Origin: Streptomyces composti
GTDB lineage: Bacteria; Actinomycetota; Actinomycetes; Streptomycetales; Streptomycetaceae
NCBI RefSeq assembly: GCF_012034205.1
Contig: NZ_JAATEM010000004.1
Coordinates: 62,001 to 126,000 of the forward strand
Direction of reading: 5' to 3'
Length of the DNA stretch: 64,000 nt
A model generated the notes under the pieces. That model was not told the origin of the DNA and searched no databases. It was given only the letters and a program-made list of their open reading frames with translations. A program made the translations under genes and the position numbers. The number at the start of each line of letters is the position of its first letter. Position 1 is the stretch's first letter. Below are positions 29,815 through 37,824 of the stretch, in pieces.

Positions 29815-29883
29815 CTGTCTCCATGTGTGAACTCGCCTGGAGACTATATCCATAGTTCCTCGGCGGACGAAGGGGCAGGGGCG

Positions 29884-30657
29884 ATGCCGGCAGGCCAGGC
29901 GAGCGGCGGGGGTCAGGTCAAGTCGGCCGTACGGACCGTCGAGCTGCTGGAGTACTTCGCCGGACGCCCCGGGATGCACTCGCTCGCCTCGGTGCAGGAG
30001 GCCACCGGCTACCCCAAGTCCAGCCTCTACATGCTGCTGCGCACGCTGGTCGACCTGGGCTGGGTGGAGACCGACGCCACCGGCACGCGCTACGGCATCG
30101 GCGTGCGCGCGCTGCTCGTGGGCACCTCCTACATCGACGGCGACGAGGTCGTCGCGGCCGCCCGCCCCACCCTGGACCGGCTCTCCGACGACACCGCCGA
30201 GACCATCCACCTGGCCCGTCTCGACGGCACCAACGTGGTCTATCTGGCCATCCGTCAGTCCCGGCACCATCTGCGGCCGTTCACCCGCGTCGGCCGCCGG
30301 CTGCCCGCCCACTCGACCTCGCTGGGCAAGGCCATCCTGGCCACCTACGGCGACGAGCAGGTGCGCCGGATGCTCCCCGAGACGCTGCCCGCGCTCACCG
30401 AGAACACCATCACCGACCGGGAGAAACTCATCGAGGAGCTGCACCAGGTGCGCCGGACGGGGTACGCGGTGGACCGCGAGGAGAACACCCTCGGGCTGCG
30501 CTGCTTCGGCGTGGCGATCCCGTACCGCACCCCCGCGCGGGACGCGATCAGCTGCTCGGTGCCCGTCGCCCGGCTCACCCCCGCACACGAGCAGACCGTG
30601 AAGGAAGCCCTGTTCGACGCACGCGACCGGCTCACCCTGGCCACCCGGAGGCTGTGA
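29884..30657 (+). CDS. IclR family transcriptional regulator
   Basis: The 257-residue protein has the IclR architecture: a winged helix-turn-helix (VKSAVRTVELLEYFAGRPGMHSLASVQEATGYPKSSLYMLLRTL region, about residues 12-60) and an effector domain with LPAHSTSLGKAILA and YAVDREENTLGLRCFGVAIP. It is divergent from the aldehyde dehydrogenase and probably regulates it in response to a sugar-acid or aromatic metabolite. The ATG at 29884 follows a purine-rich GAAGGGGCAGGGG; an upstream GTG at 29827 would add 19 non-conserved residues. A GNAT gene follows after three bases. Confidence 0.88.
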   Translation: MPAGQASGGGQVKSAVRTVELLEYFAGRPGMHSLASVQEATGYPKSSLYMLLRTLVDLGWVETDATGTRYGIGVRALLVGTSYIDGDEVVAAARPTLDRLSDDTAETIHLARLDGTNVVYLAIRQSRHHLRPFTRVGRRLPAHSTSLGKAILATYGDEQVRRMLPETLPALTENTITDREKLIEELHQVRRTGYAVDREENTLGLRCFGVAIPYRTPARDAISCSVPVARLTPAHEQTVKEALFDARDRLTLATRRL

Positions 30658-30660
30658 CCC

Positions 30661-31134
30661 ATGAACATCGCCCTGCGCGAGGTGCACGACAGCGATCTGC
30701 CGGTCTTCTACCGGCTGCTGAACGATCCCGAGGCCCTGCGCATGGCGGCCTTCACCCCCGAGGACCCGGCCGACCGGGACGCCTTCGACGCCCACTGGGC
30801 GAAGATCCTCGCCTCGCCCGGCACCGTCAACCGCACCGTGCTGCTCGACGGGGACGTGGTCGGCCACGCCTCGGTGTACGGGGAGGTGGGCGAGCGCGAG
30901 GTGACGTACTGGATCGACCGCGCCCACTGGGGCAGGGGCATCGCCACGGCGGCGTTGCGGGCGCTGCTGGCCGAGGTGCCGGAACGCCCGCTGCTCGCCC
31001 GGGTCGCCGCGGACAACGCCCGGTCGCGGCGGGTGCTGGAGAAGTGCGGCTTCGAGGTGTCCGGCAGCGTCATGTCGTACGCGCCGGCCCGGGGCACCGA
31101 GATCGAGGAACTCGTGCTCACGCTGGAGGACTGA
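30661..31134 (+). CDS. GNAT family N-acetyltransferase
   Basis: The 157-residue protein is a RimJ/RimL-like GNAT acetyltransferase: NIALREVHDSDLPVFYRLLNDPEA at the N-terminus, the acetyl-CoA loop DRAHWGRGIATAALRALL, and VAADNARSRRVLEKCGFEVSG near the end. Substrate is unknown; relatives acetylate protein N-termini, amino sugars or small amines. It begins three bases after the iclR stop and is probably co-transcribed with it. Confidence 0.85.
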   Translation: MNIALREVHDSDLPVFYRLLNDPEALRMAAFTPEDPADRDAFDAHWAKILASPGTVNRTVLLDGDVVGHASVYGEVGEREVTYWIDRAHWGRGIATAALRALLAEVPERPLLARVAADNARSRRVLEKCGFEVSGSVMSYAPARGTEIEELVLTLED

Positions 31135-31217
31135 GCCCGCGCCTCTCCGCCGTGCGGGGGATGCGGATCGTCGTACGGCAGGACGCGCGCGGGACGGCGG
31201 TACGGCAGCGTGGACGC

Positions 31218-32246
31218 ATGACCGAAGCCGACGCCGTGCCCGCGCGGACCGGCCGCTCCCCCGCCGGGCGCACCCGGGGCGTCCTGCGGGCGATCGCCGT
31301 CGCCGCATGCCTGCCGTACCTGGCCCTGAAGGCGGCCTGGCTGGCCGGCAGCACGGTGGGGGTCCCGGACGGCAGCGTGCTGCTCGAGCACCGCACGGCC
31401 CTGACCGTGGCGAACGGCGTCACCTTCCTGATGGACGCCTGTGTGATCGTGCTGGCGCTGGCGTTCACCCGGCCCTGGGGCGCCCGGCTGCCCGCGTGGC
31501 TCCTGGCGGTCCCGGCGTGGGTGGCGACCGGGCTGCTGACGCCGATCATGACCGGCTTGCCGGTGCAACTGCTGCTCGGTGCGCTCGGCGGCTCCTCGAA
31601 CGGGTCCGGCGCGTCGGACGACGGAAGCGAACCCTTCCTGCACGCCTGGGTGTATCTCGTCGTCTACGGCGGCTTCCTCGTGCAGGGCCTCGCCCTCGGG
31701 GCACTGTTCGCGCTCTACGCCCGCGACCGCTGGGGCCGGTCGTGGCGGGGCCGGATGCGGGACCTGCCGCGCACACTGCCGGGCAGGACAGGCCGGCGGA
31801 CGGCCGTGGCCGCCGCCGTGCTCGCCCTGCCGCCGCTGACCCTGCGCCTGCTGTGGGCCTGCGGCGCCACGACCGGCCTGGCCGCCGGCCGGCTCGCGGA
31901 CCGGACCAGTTCCTTCCGTCTGGTGGAGGCCCAGCACGCCGTCTTCCTGGCCTGCGCCGCCGCGGCCGGCCTGCTGCTGGCCTTCCCCCGGGCGGGCGCG
32001 CTGCCGGTGAAGGTGCCCCTGTTCCTGGCCTGGGTCTCCTCCGCGGCGGCGGTCTGCTGGGCGGGCTGGCAGTCGGTCGCCTGGCTCGCCCTCACCGACG
32101 CCGCCGACCGGCCCACCACGGCCATGCAGCTCACCTACGCCGCTCAGATGATGACCGGTCTCCTGGTGACGGCCCTGGCCGTGCGCCTGATCGCACGACG
32201 CGCGGGCGGCGAGCGGACGGGCTCCTACCTGCGGCCGTCCCCATGA
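31218..32246 (+). CDS. Polytopic membrane protein of unknown function
   Basis: I do not recognise the family. The 342-residue product has about eight hydrophobic segments, such as GVLRAIAVAACLPYLALKAAW, FLMDACVIVLALAFTRPW, LLAVPAWVATGLLTPIM and AVFLACAAAAGLLLAFP, with a short Ser/Gly loop (SSNGSGASDDGSEPF) between them. The ATG at 31218 is used; the open frame upstream overlaps the acetyltransferase gene and is not protein-like. Its stop overlaps the histidine kinase start as ATGA, so it may be an accessory sensor or a target of that two-component system. Confidence 0.7.
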   Translation: MTEADAVPARTGRSPAGRTRGVLRAIAVAACLPYLALKAAWLAGSTVGVPDGSVLLEHRTALTVANGVTFLMDACVIVLALAFTRPWGARLPAWLLAVPAWVATGLLTPIMTGLPVQLLLGALGGSSNGSGASDDGSEPFLHAWVYLVVYGGFLVQGLALGALFALYARDRWGRSWRGRMRDLPRTLPGRTGRRTAVAAAVLALPPLTLRLLWACGATTGLAAGRLADRTSSFRLVEAQHAVFLACAAAAGLLLAFPRAGALPVKVPLFLAWVSSAAAVCWAGWQSVAWLALTDAADRPTTAMQLTYAAQMMTGLLVTALAVRLIARRAGGERTGSYLRPSP

Positions 32247-33622
32247 GCGCGGCACTCCGGGCGCTGTTCGGGCGGCGGGCGCGACTGCGCTGGGTCCATC
32301 TGGTCCTGGGCGGGGCGCTCGCCATGCCGTATGTGCTGGTCGGAGAGGTGATCGTGGGACCGGCCGTGCGTGAGGAGCTGCTCGGTCCGCTGGCCGGGCA
32401 GCTCCTCGCGTTCCTCGTCGGGCTGCCGATCGCCGCCGTCACCTCGCTCTTCCCGCTGACCCGGCCGCTGGAGGCCGCGGCGGTGCGCATGCTGTGCGGG
32501 ATCGACGCGGACCGGCTCGCCCACGAGCCCGCTCGCAGCTGGGCGGCCCGCCGGCGCACCGCGCTGTGGTTCACGCTGCACGTGGCGGTCGGCGGGATCG
32601 TCGCCGGGATGTCGCTGGTGCTGCCGCCGTTCGCGGTGACGCTGATCGTGCTGCCGTTTCTGACGGGGCTGACGGACATGGCGCCCTGGTTCCCCGCGTT
32701 CATGGACCGGCCCTGGGCGTTGGCGCTCGCGCCGGCCGTCGGCCTGGTGTCGCTGCCGGCGCTGGCGGCCTGTTCCGCGGGGGCCGGCGCGCTGCTGGCC
32801 CGGTGGGCGCCGGCCCTGCTCGGGCCCACGCCCGAGGACCGGCTGGCCACCGCCGAGCGGCGCGCCGCAGATCTGGCCGTGCGCAACCGGCTGGCCCGCG
32901 AGCTGCACGACTCCGTGGGGCACGCGCTCAGCGCGGTCACCCTCCAGGCGAGCGCCGCCCGCCGGGTACTGGACACCGACCCGGAGTTCGTCCGGGAGGC
33001 CCTGGCGGCGATCGAGGCGACCTCCCGGCGCACGGTGGGCGAACTGGACGCGGTGCTCGGCGTGCTGCGCGACGGCGACGGCCCCGGCACCGCGCCGGCG
33101 CCGACCCTCGCCGCCGACCTGGACGGCCTGCTGGAGCGGACCCGGGCGGGCGGGGTGAGGGTGACCGCCACGCTCGCCACCGACCCGCACCGGCTGCCGC
33201 AGGTGCTGTCCCGCGAGGCCTACCGGATCGTGCAGGAAGGGCTGACCAATGCGCTCCGGCACGGCGCCGAGCGGGCACCGGTGAGCGTGTCGGTCGGGGT
33301 GCGCGACGGCGGCCTGGAGATCACCGTGACGAACCCGCTCCGCGACACCGCCGTCCCCCGCCCGGAGGGCGGCCGCGGTCTGACCGGCATCGAGGAACGC
33401 ACCCGCCTGCTGGGCGGCACCCTGCACGCCGGCCCCCGGGCCGGCGACTGGCGGCTGCGAGTGCGGCTGCCGATGCGCGAGACCGGTCAGGCTCCGGACG
33501 TGATGCGCGAGACCGGTCAGGCTCCGCACGGCGGGCCGGACGGCGAGACGGGCGACCGGACGGGCGACGGGACGCGCCGCGCGGAAAGCGGTGACGAAGA
33601 CCGTGACGGAAGGACCCCATGA
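32243..33622 (+). CDS. NarL/DesK-type sensor histidine kinase
   Basis: The 459-residue protein is a membrane sensor kinase of the HisKA_3 class. Five or six hydrophobic helices occupy residues 15-190, with almost no extracytoplasmic domain. The phospho-acceptor His222 lies in LARELHDSVGHALSAVTLQA, then the ATPase N-box REAYRIVQEGLTNALRHG and G-box PEGGRGLTGIEERTRLLGG. The C-terminus carries a tandem 10-residue duplication (MRETGQAP twice) and an acidic Gly/Asp/Arg tail. Start ATG overlaps the preceding membrane-protein stop; its own stop overlaps the response regulator start. Signal unknown. Confidence 0.9.
   Translation: MSAALRALFGRRARLRWVHLVLGGALAMPYVLVGEVIVGPAVREELLGPLAGQLLAFLVGLPIAAVTSLFPLTRPLEAAAVRMLCGIDADRLAHEPARSWAARRRTALWFTLHVAVGGIVAGMSLVLPPFAVTLIVLPFLTGLTDMAPWFPAFMDRPWALALAPAVGLVSLPALAACSAGAGALLARWAPALLGPTPEDRLATAERRAADLAVRNRLARELHDSVGHALSAVTLQASAARRVLDTDPEFVREALAAIEATSRRTVGELDAVLGVLRDGDGPGTAPAPTLAADLDGLLERTRAGGVRVTATLATDPHRLPQVLSREAYRIVQEGLTNALRHGAERAPVSVSVGVRDGGLEITVTNPLRDTAVPRPEGGRGLTGIEERTRLLGGTLHAGPRAGDWRLRVRLPMRETGQAPDVMRETGQAPHGGPDGETGDRTGDGTRRAESGDEDRDGRTP
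33472..33526 (+). repeat. Tandem 30-base repeat in the kinase C-terminus
   Basis: A 25-base identical word beginning GATGCGCGAGACC occurs at 33472-33496 and 33502-33526, giving a 30-base period and an in-frame duplication of ten residues after the ATPase domain. The duplicated segment is outside the conserved kinase fold. Confidence 0.85.
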
Positions 33623-34293
33623 CCTCCACGACCAGCAGCAGCCCGCGGCCGATCCGGGTCGTCGTCGCCGACGACGAGCGCATGGTGCGCACCGCCCTGC
33701 GGGCCATCCTGTCCGCCGAGCCGGACCTCGAGGTGACCGGCGAGGCGGCCACCGGCGCCGAGGCCGTCTCGGTGGGGCGCGCCCAGCGGCCCGACGTGGT
33801 GCTCATGGACGTACGGATGCCGCAGACCGACGGCATCCGGGCCACCGAGCAGATCCTCGCCTTCCTCGACCGGCCGCCCCGGGTCCTGGTCGTCACCACG
33901 TTCGAGAACGACGCGTACGTCTACGACGCGCTGCGCGCGGGGGCCGCCGGGTTCCTCCTGAAGCGGGCGGAACCGGACACGCTGGTGCAGGCCGTCCGGC
34001 TGGTGGCGCGCAGCGACACCCTGCTGTTCCCGGCGGCGGTGCGCAGGCTCGCCACCGAACACGCGCACCCCACCGCCGCACCTCCCGCCTGGGTGGCGCG
34101 GCTCACGGCGCGAGAGGCCGAGGTGCTGCGGCACATGGCGGGCGGGCTGACCAACGCGGAGATCGCCCGGCGGATGGAGGTGGGCCCGGCCACGGTGAAG
34201 ACCCATGTGGCGTCGGTGCTGGCGAAGACCGGCACCCGGGACCGCACCCAGGCCGTCGTCGCGGCCTACGAGGCGGGCTTGCTGCACACATGA
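33619..34293 (+). CDS. NarL/LuxR family response regulator
   Basis: The 224-residue protein has a receiver domain with acidic pair Asp18-Asp19 (VVVADDERMVR), phospho-acceptor Asp64 in DVVLMDVRMPQTDG and the conserved Lys in GFLLKRAEPD. A LuxR-type helix-turn-helix follows (LTAREAEVLRHMAGGLTNAEIA and VKTHVASVLAKT). It overlaps the kinase stop as ATGA, so the two form a coupled pair and the kinase is its likely partner. Targets are unknown; the upstream membrane protein gene is a candidate by context only. Confidence 0.92.
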   Translation: MTSTTSSSPRPIRVVVADDERMVRTALRAILSAEPDLEVTGEAATGAEAVSVGRAQRPDVVLMDVRMPQTDGIRATEQILAFLDRPPRVLVVTTFENDAYVYDALRAGAAGFLLKRAEPDTLVQAVRLVARSDTLLFPAAVRRLATEHAHPTAAPPAWVARLTAREAEVLRHMAGGLTNAEIARRMEVGPATVKTHVASVLAKTGTRDRTQAVVAAYEAGLLHT

Positions 34294-34358
34294 ACAATCG
34301 ATGAGAAACCGGCCGGACAGGAACGATCCGCTCCGTGCCGCTCGTCTGTCTCCACGGC

Positions 34359-35816
34359 ATGAACAAGACGATCAGGCGCGCCTCGGTCTTCGTGCTGCTC
34401 CTGGTGCTCGCCCTGCTGTTCCGGGCGACCTGGGTGCAGTTCTACGAAGGCCGGGCCCTCGCGGACGACAAGAACAACCGGCGGAACGTGATCGAGACCT
34501 ACGCGGCCCCGCTCGGGAACATCATCGTGGCCGGTGAGCCGGTCACCGGCTCGGCGCGCACGAAGGGCGGCGACCTGGCGTACAAGCGCACCTACCGCGA
34601 CGGCCCCCTGTACGCCGCGGTGACCGGATACGCCTCGCAGGCCTATGCGCCGACGCAGCTCGAGGGCATCTACGAGGACGTGCTGAACGGCACCGACAAC
34701 CGGCTGAAGACGGTGACGGACACCGTCACCGGCAAGCGGGCCGACCCGGGCAATGTGGTCACCACCATCGACCCGGCGGTGCAGAAGGCGGCGTACGAGG
34801 CGCTCGGCGACAAGAAGGGCGGGGCGGTCGCCATCGACCCGAGGACCGGCCGCATCCTCGCGGCGGTCTCGACCCCGTCGTACGACCCGACGTCGCTGAC
34901 CGACGCCAACACCGCGGGCCAGGCGTGGAAGAAGCTCACCGAGGACCCGGACAAGCCGCTCACCAACCGGGCGCTGCGCCAGCCGCTGCCGCCGGGCTCG
35001 ACGTTCAAGCTGGTGGTCGCCGCGGCGGCGCTGGAGGAGGGGCTGTACGAGTCGGTGGACGAGAAGACCGACAGCCCCGACCCCTATCCGCTGCCGGGCA
35101 CCAGCCGGAACCTGACCAACGAGAACCCGGACGCCCCGTGCGAGGACGCCTCGATCCGGGTGGGTCTGCAGTACTCCTGCAACAACGTCTTCGCCAAGAT
35201 GGCCGTCGACCTCGGTGAGGACACGGTGCGGGCGATGGCCGAGAAGTTCGGCTTCAACGACGAGGAGCAGGACGTGCCGGTGCGCGCCTACCCGAGCGTG
35301 TACCCCTCGGACATGTACCCCTCGCAGACCGCGCTGACCGGCATCGGCCAGTTCGACGTGACCGCGACCCCGCTGCAGATGGCGATGGTGTCGGCGGCGC
35401 TCGCCAACGGCGGTGAGCTGGTCTCGCCGCACATGGTCTCGCGGGTCACCGACGGCGGCGGCGACGTACTGCGCGACTACGGGGACGAGGCGCGGACCGA
35501 GCGGATCGTCAGCTCCGGCACCGCGCAGCAGCTCCAGTCGGCGATGCGGACGGTCGTCGAGGAGGGCACCGGCGGCAACGCGCGGATCCCCGGCGCGACC
35601 GTGGGCGGCAAGACCGGCACCGCGCAGCACGGCGAGAACAACAGCAAGACCCCGTACGCCTGGTTCACCTCGTACGCGAAGTCCGACTCGACCGGCAAGG
35701 AGGTCGCCGTGGCGGTGATGGTGGAGCAGTCCGACGCGGCCCGCTCGGAGGTCAGCGGCAACGGCCTGGCGGCCCCGGTCGCCAGGGCGGCCATGGAGGC
35801 GGCGCTGAGGGACTGA
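34359..35816 (+). CDS. Penicillin-binding protein (class B transpeptidase, PbpA-like)
   Basis: The 485-residue protein is a membrane-anchored D,D-transpeptidase for peptidoglycan cross-linking. One N-terminal transmembrane helix (ASVFVLLLVLALLFRATW) anchors a short dimerisation module and a penicillin-binding domain. Catalytic motifs are Ser214 in PGSTFKLV (SxxK), YSCNN (SxN) and GGKTGTAQ (KTG). It resembles the short class B enzyme paired with FtsW/RodA in actinobacteria, but no such partner or PASTA domain is here. The ATG at 34359 is preferred over an upstream codon because it begins the MNKTIRR cytoplasmic stub typical of the family. Confidence 0.9.
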   Translation: MNKTIRRASVFVLLLVLALLFRATWVQFYEGRALADDKNNRRNVIETYAAPLGNIIVAGEPVTGSARTKGGDLAYKRTYRDGPLYAAVTGYASQAYAPTQLEGIYEDVLNGTDNRLKTVTDTVTGKRADPGNVVTTIDPAVQKAAYEALGDKKGGAVAIDPRTGRILAAVSTPSYDPTSLTDANTAGQAWKKLTEDPDKPLTNRALRQPLPPGSTFKLVVAAAALEEGLYESVDEKTDSPDPYPLPGTSRNLTNENPDAPCEDASIRVGLQYSCNNVFAKMAVDLGEDTVRAMAEKFGFNDEEQDVPVRAYPSVYPSDMYPSQTALTGIGQFDVTATPLQMAMVSAALANGGELVSPHMVSRVTDGGGDVLRDYGDEARTERIVSSGTAQQLQSAMRTVVEEGTGGNARIPGATVGGKTGTAQHGENNSKTPYAWFTSYAKSDSTGKEVAVAVMVEQSDAARSEVSGNGLAAPVARAAMEAALRD

Positions 35817-35927
35817 GGACCGGGGGGAGCCGCTGACGGACCGGGCTCGGCCACCCGCTGTCCCGCGGAAGAGAGAAAAGTGCGGGAGGCGAGTGAACCC
35901 GACCGCACCGAGCGGCGTCTGAACGGA

Positions 35928-35959
35928 CGGGCCGCCCCCTTCCCCCCGGGGGCGGCCCG
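35928..35959. terminator. Bidirectional hairpin between the penicillin-binding protein and the purine permease
   Basis: A perfect 12-bp stem (CGGGCCGCCCCC / GGGGGCGGCCCG) with an 8-base loop lies between two convergent genes, 111 and 47 bases from their stops. Confidence 0.8.
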
Positions 35960-36006
35960 TCGCCGTACTCCCTCGCTGTGCGCGCCGCTCGTGGTCCGCC
36001 CGGCCG

Positions 36007-37497
36007 CTACTTGACGCCGAGCAGCTGCTCGATCGGGTCGATCGCGAAGTACACCAGGAACAGCGCCGAGGTGCCCCACAGCAGCCAGTGGACCTCCTTG
36101 GCCCGGCCCAGGACCGTCTTGATGACGACGTAGGCGATGAAGCCGGCGCCGATGCCGTTGGTGATGGAGTAGGTGAACGGCATCACGGCGATGGTGAGGA
36201 AGGCCGGGACGGCGATCTCGAAGCGGTCCCACTCGATGTGCTTGACCTGGACCATCATCAGGAAGCCGACGGCGACCAGCGCGGGGGCTGCGGCCTGGAG
36301 GGGGACGATGGTCAGCAGCGGCGTCAGGAACAGCGCGAGGGCGAACAGACCGCCGGTGACCAGATTGGCGAAGCCGGTGCGGGCGCCCTCGCCGACACCG
36401 GCCGCGGACTCGATGTAGGAGGTCGCCGAGGAGGCGGAGGAGGCACCGCCCGCGACGGCCGCGGCGCCGTCGATCAGCAGCACCCGGCCGAGATTGGGCA
36501 CCCTGCCCTCCTCGTCCAGCAGCCCGGCCTCGGCGCTGACGCCGACCACGGTGCCCATGGTGTCGAAGAAGTCGGACAGGATCAGCGTGAACACCAGCAG
36601 GACGACGGTGACCGCACCGGCCTGGCCGAAGGCACCGAACAGGCTGAAGTGTCCGAGCAGTCCGAAGTCGGGGGCGCCGACCACCTTCTCCGGCCACTCG
36701 GGCGTGGTCAGGCCCCAGGTCCGCACCTCGGCGAGGGAGTTGACGACCAGGGCGACCACCGTCATCACCACGATGCTGATCAGGATGGCGCCCTTCACCT
36801 TGCGGGCGAGCAGCGCGATGGTGAGCAGCACACCGAGGCAGAACACCAGCATGGGCCAGCCGGTGAGGGTGCCGCTCCCGCCGAGCTGCACCGGGACGGT
36901 GGTGTTCGCGGCGTCGGGGATGCGGGTGACGAAACCGGCGTCGACGAAACCGATCAGGGTGATGAACAGGCCGATGCCGACGCTGATCGCCTGTTTGAGG
37001 GGGCGCGGGATGGCGTGCATGACGGCCTCGCGCAGCCCGGTCACCACCAGGGCACAGATCAGCAGGCCCTCCAGCACGATCAGGCCCATCGCGTCGTCCC
37101 AGCTCATCAGCGGGGCCACCTGGAAGGCGACGACGGCGTTCAGGCCGAGCCCGGCGGCCAGCGCGAGGGGCAGATTGCCGGCGACGCCCATGATGACCGT
37201 CATCACCGCGGCCACCAGGGCGGTGGCGGTGGTGAGCTGGACGGGGTCGAGCTGCTCGCCGAACTTGTCCTTGGCGCTGCCCAGGATGAGGGGGTTGAGC
37301 ACCAGGATGTAGGCCATGGTGAAGAACGTGGCGAAACCGCCGCGTATCTCCCGGGCGAAGGTGGATCCCCGGGCGGTGATCCGGAAGAACCGGTCGAGGG
37401 CGTTGCCGCCGTCCGGCCGCTTGTCCGGGTCGGGCGAGGCGACGGGGGCTGCGGGTGACGGGGCACCGGGGGTGGCGTCGGACGGCGCATCGGACAT
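36007..37497 (-). CDS. NCS2 family purine permease (AzgA/PbuG-like)
   Basis: The 496-residue protein is a polytopic proton symporter of the adenine/guanine/hypoxanthine branch of NCS2. Recognisable motifs are REIRGGFATFFTMAYILVLNP, GLGLNAVVAF, FTLILSDFFDTMGTVVGV and GASSASSATSYIESAAGVGEGARTG, all from the conserved AzgA-type core. A Pro/Ala/Asp-rich N-terminal tail of about 30 residues precedes the first helix. The ATG at 37497 follows GAGGAG; an earlier in-frame start is not needed. The gene is monocistronic, with terminators on the downstream side. Confidence 0.92.
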   Translation of the reverse strand: MSDAPSDATPGAPSPAAPVASPDPDKRPDGGNALDRFFRITARGSTFAREIRGGFATFFTMAYILVLNPLILGSAKDKFGEQLDPVQLTTATALVAAVMTVIMGVAGNLPLALAAGLGLNAVVAFQVAPLMSWDDAMGLIVLEGLLICALVVTGLREAVMHAIPRPLKQAISVGIGLFITLIGFVDAGFVTRIPDAANTTVPVQLGGSGTLTGWPMLVFCLGVLLTIALLARKVKGAILISIVVMTVVALVVNSLAEVRTWGLTTPEWPEKVVGAPDFGLLGHFSLFGAFGQAGAVTVVLLVFTLILSDFFDTMGTVVGVSAEAGLLDEEGRVPNLGRVLLIDGAAAVAGGASSASSATSYIESAAGVGEGARTGFANLVTGGLFALALFLTPLLTIVPLQAAAPALVAVGFLMMVQVKHIEWDRFEIAVPAFLTIAVMPFTYSITNGIGAGFIAYVVIKTVLGRAKEVHWLLWGTSALFLVYFAIDPIEQLLGVK

Positions 37498-37606
37498 GGC
37501 GGGCTGCTCCTCGGTCCTGAGTGATCGTGCACGGACAACGCTGGCTGGATTGTGCCCGTGCCGCATCGAGTTCAGGTGTTGCTCGTGTTACGGAATCGCA
37601 GTCGTA

Positions 37607-37700
37607 CCGGGGAGCCCGGGAGGGACGCCCCGGGGAGCCCGGGGGTCCCGTGCCGGGGAGCAGCCCGGGGAGCCCGGGGTCCCGTGCCGGGGAGCCGGGA
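37607..37700. repeat. Imperfect GC-rich tandem repeats
   Basis: A word of 31-32 bases beginning CCGGGGAGCCCGGGG occurs at 37630-37661 and again at about 37665-37695 with one G fewer, a period of about 35 bases. A partial copy of its first part stands at 37607-37620. The array lies between the divergent purine permease and MFS genes and is full of self-complementary CCCGGG words. Confidence 0.75.
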
Positions 37701-37766
37701 GGAACGTGGCGCGAGACCTGGGAGGAACACCGATCCCGGCACCGGGACCCGCCCTGGTGCACCGCC

Positions 37767-37811
37767 GCGGCTAAGGCACCTTCCCGATCCGCACGGCGGG
37801 TCCTTAGCCGC
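37767..37811. promoter_or_regulatory. Inverted repeat upstream of the MFS gene
   Basis: GCGGCTAAGG (37767-37776) and CCTTAGCCGC (37802-37811) are perfect inverted repeats separated by 25 bases. The second arm ends 13 bases before the ATG at 37825, so it could be a looped operator or an RNA hairpin masking the start. Confidence 0.55.
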
Positions 37812-37824
37812 ACGATGACCAGGC

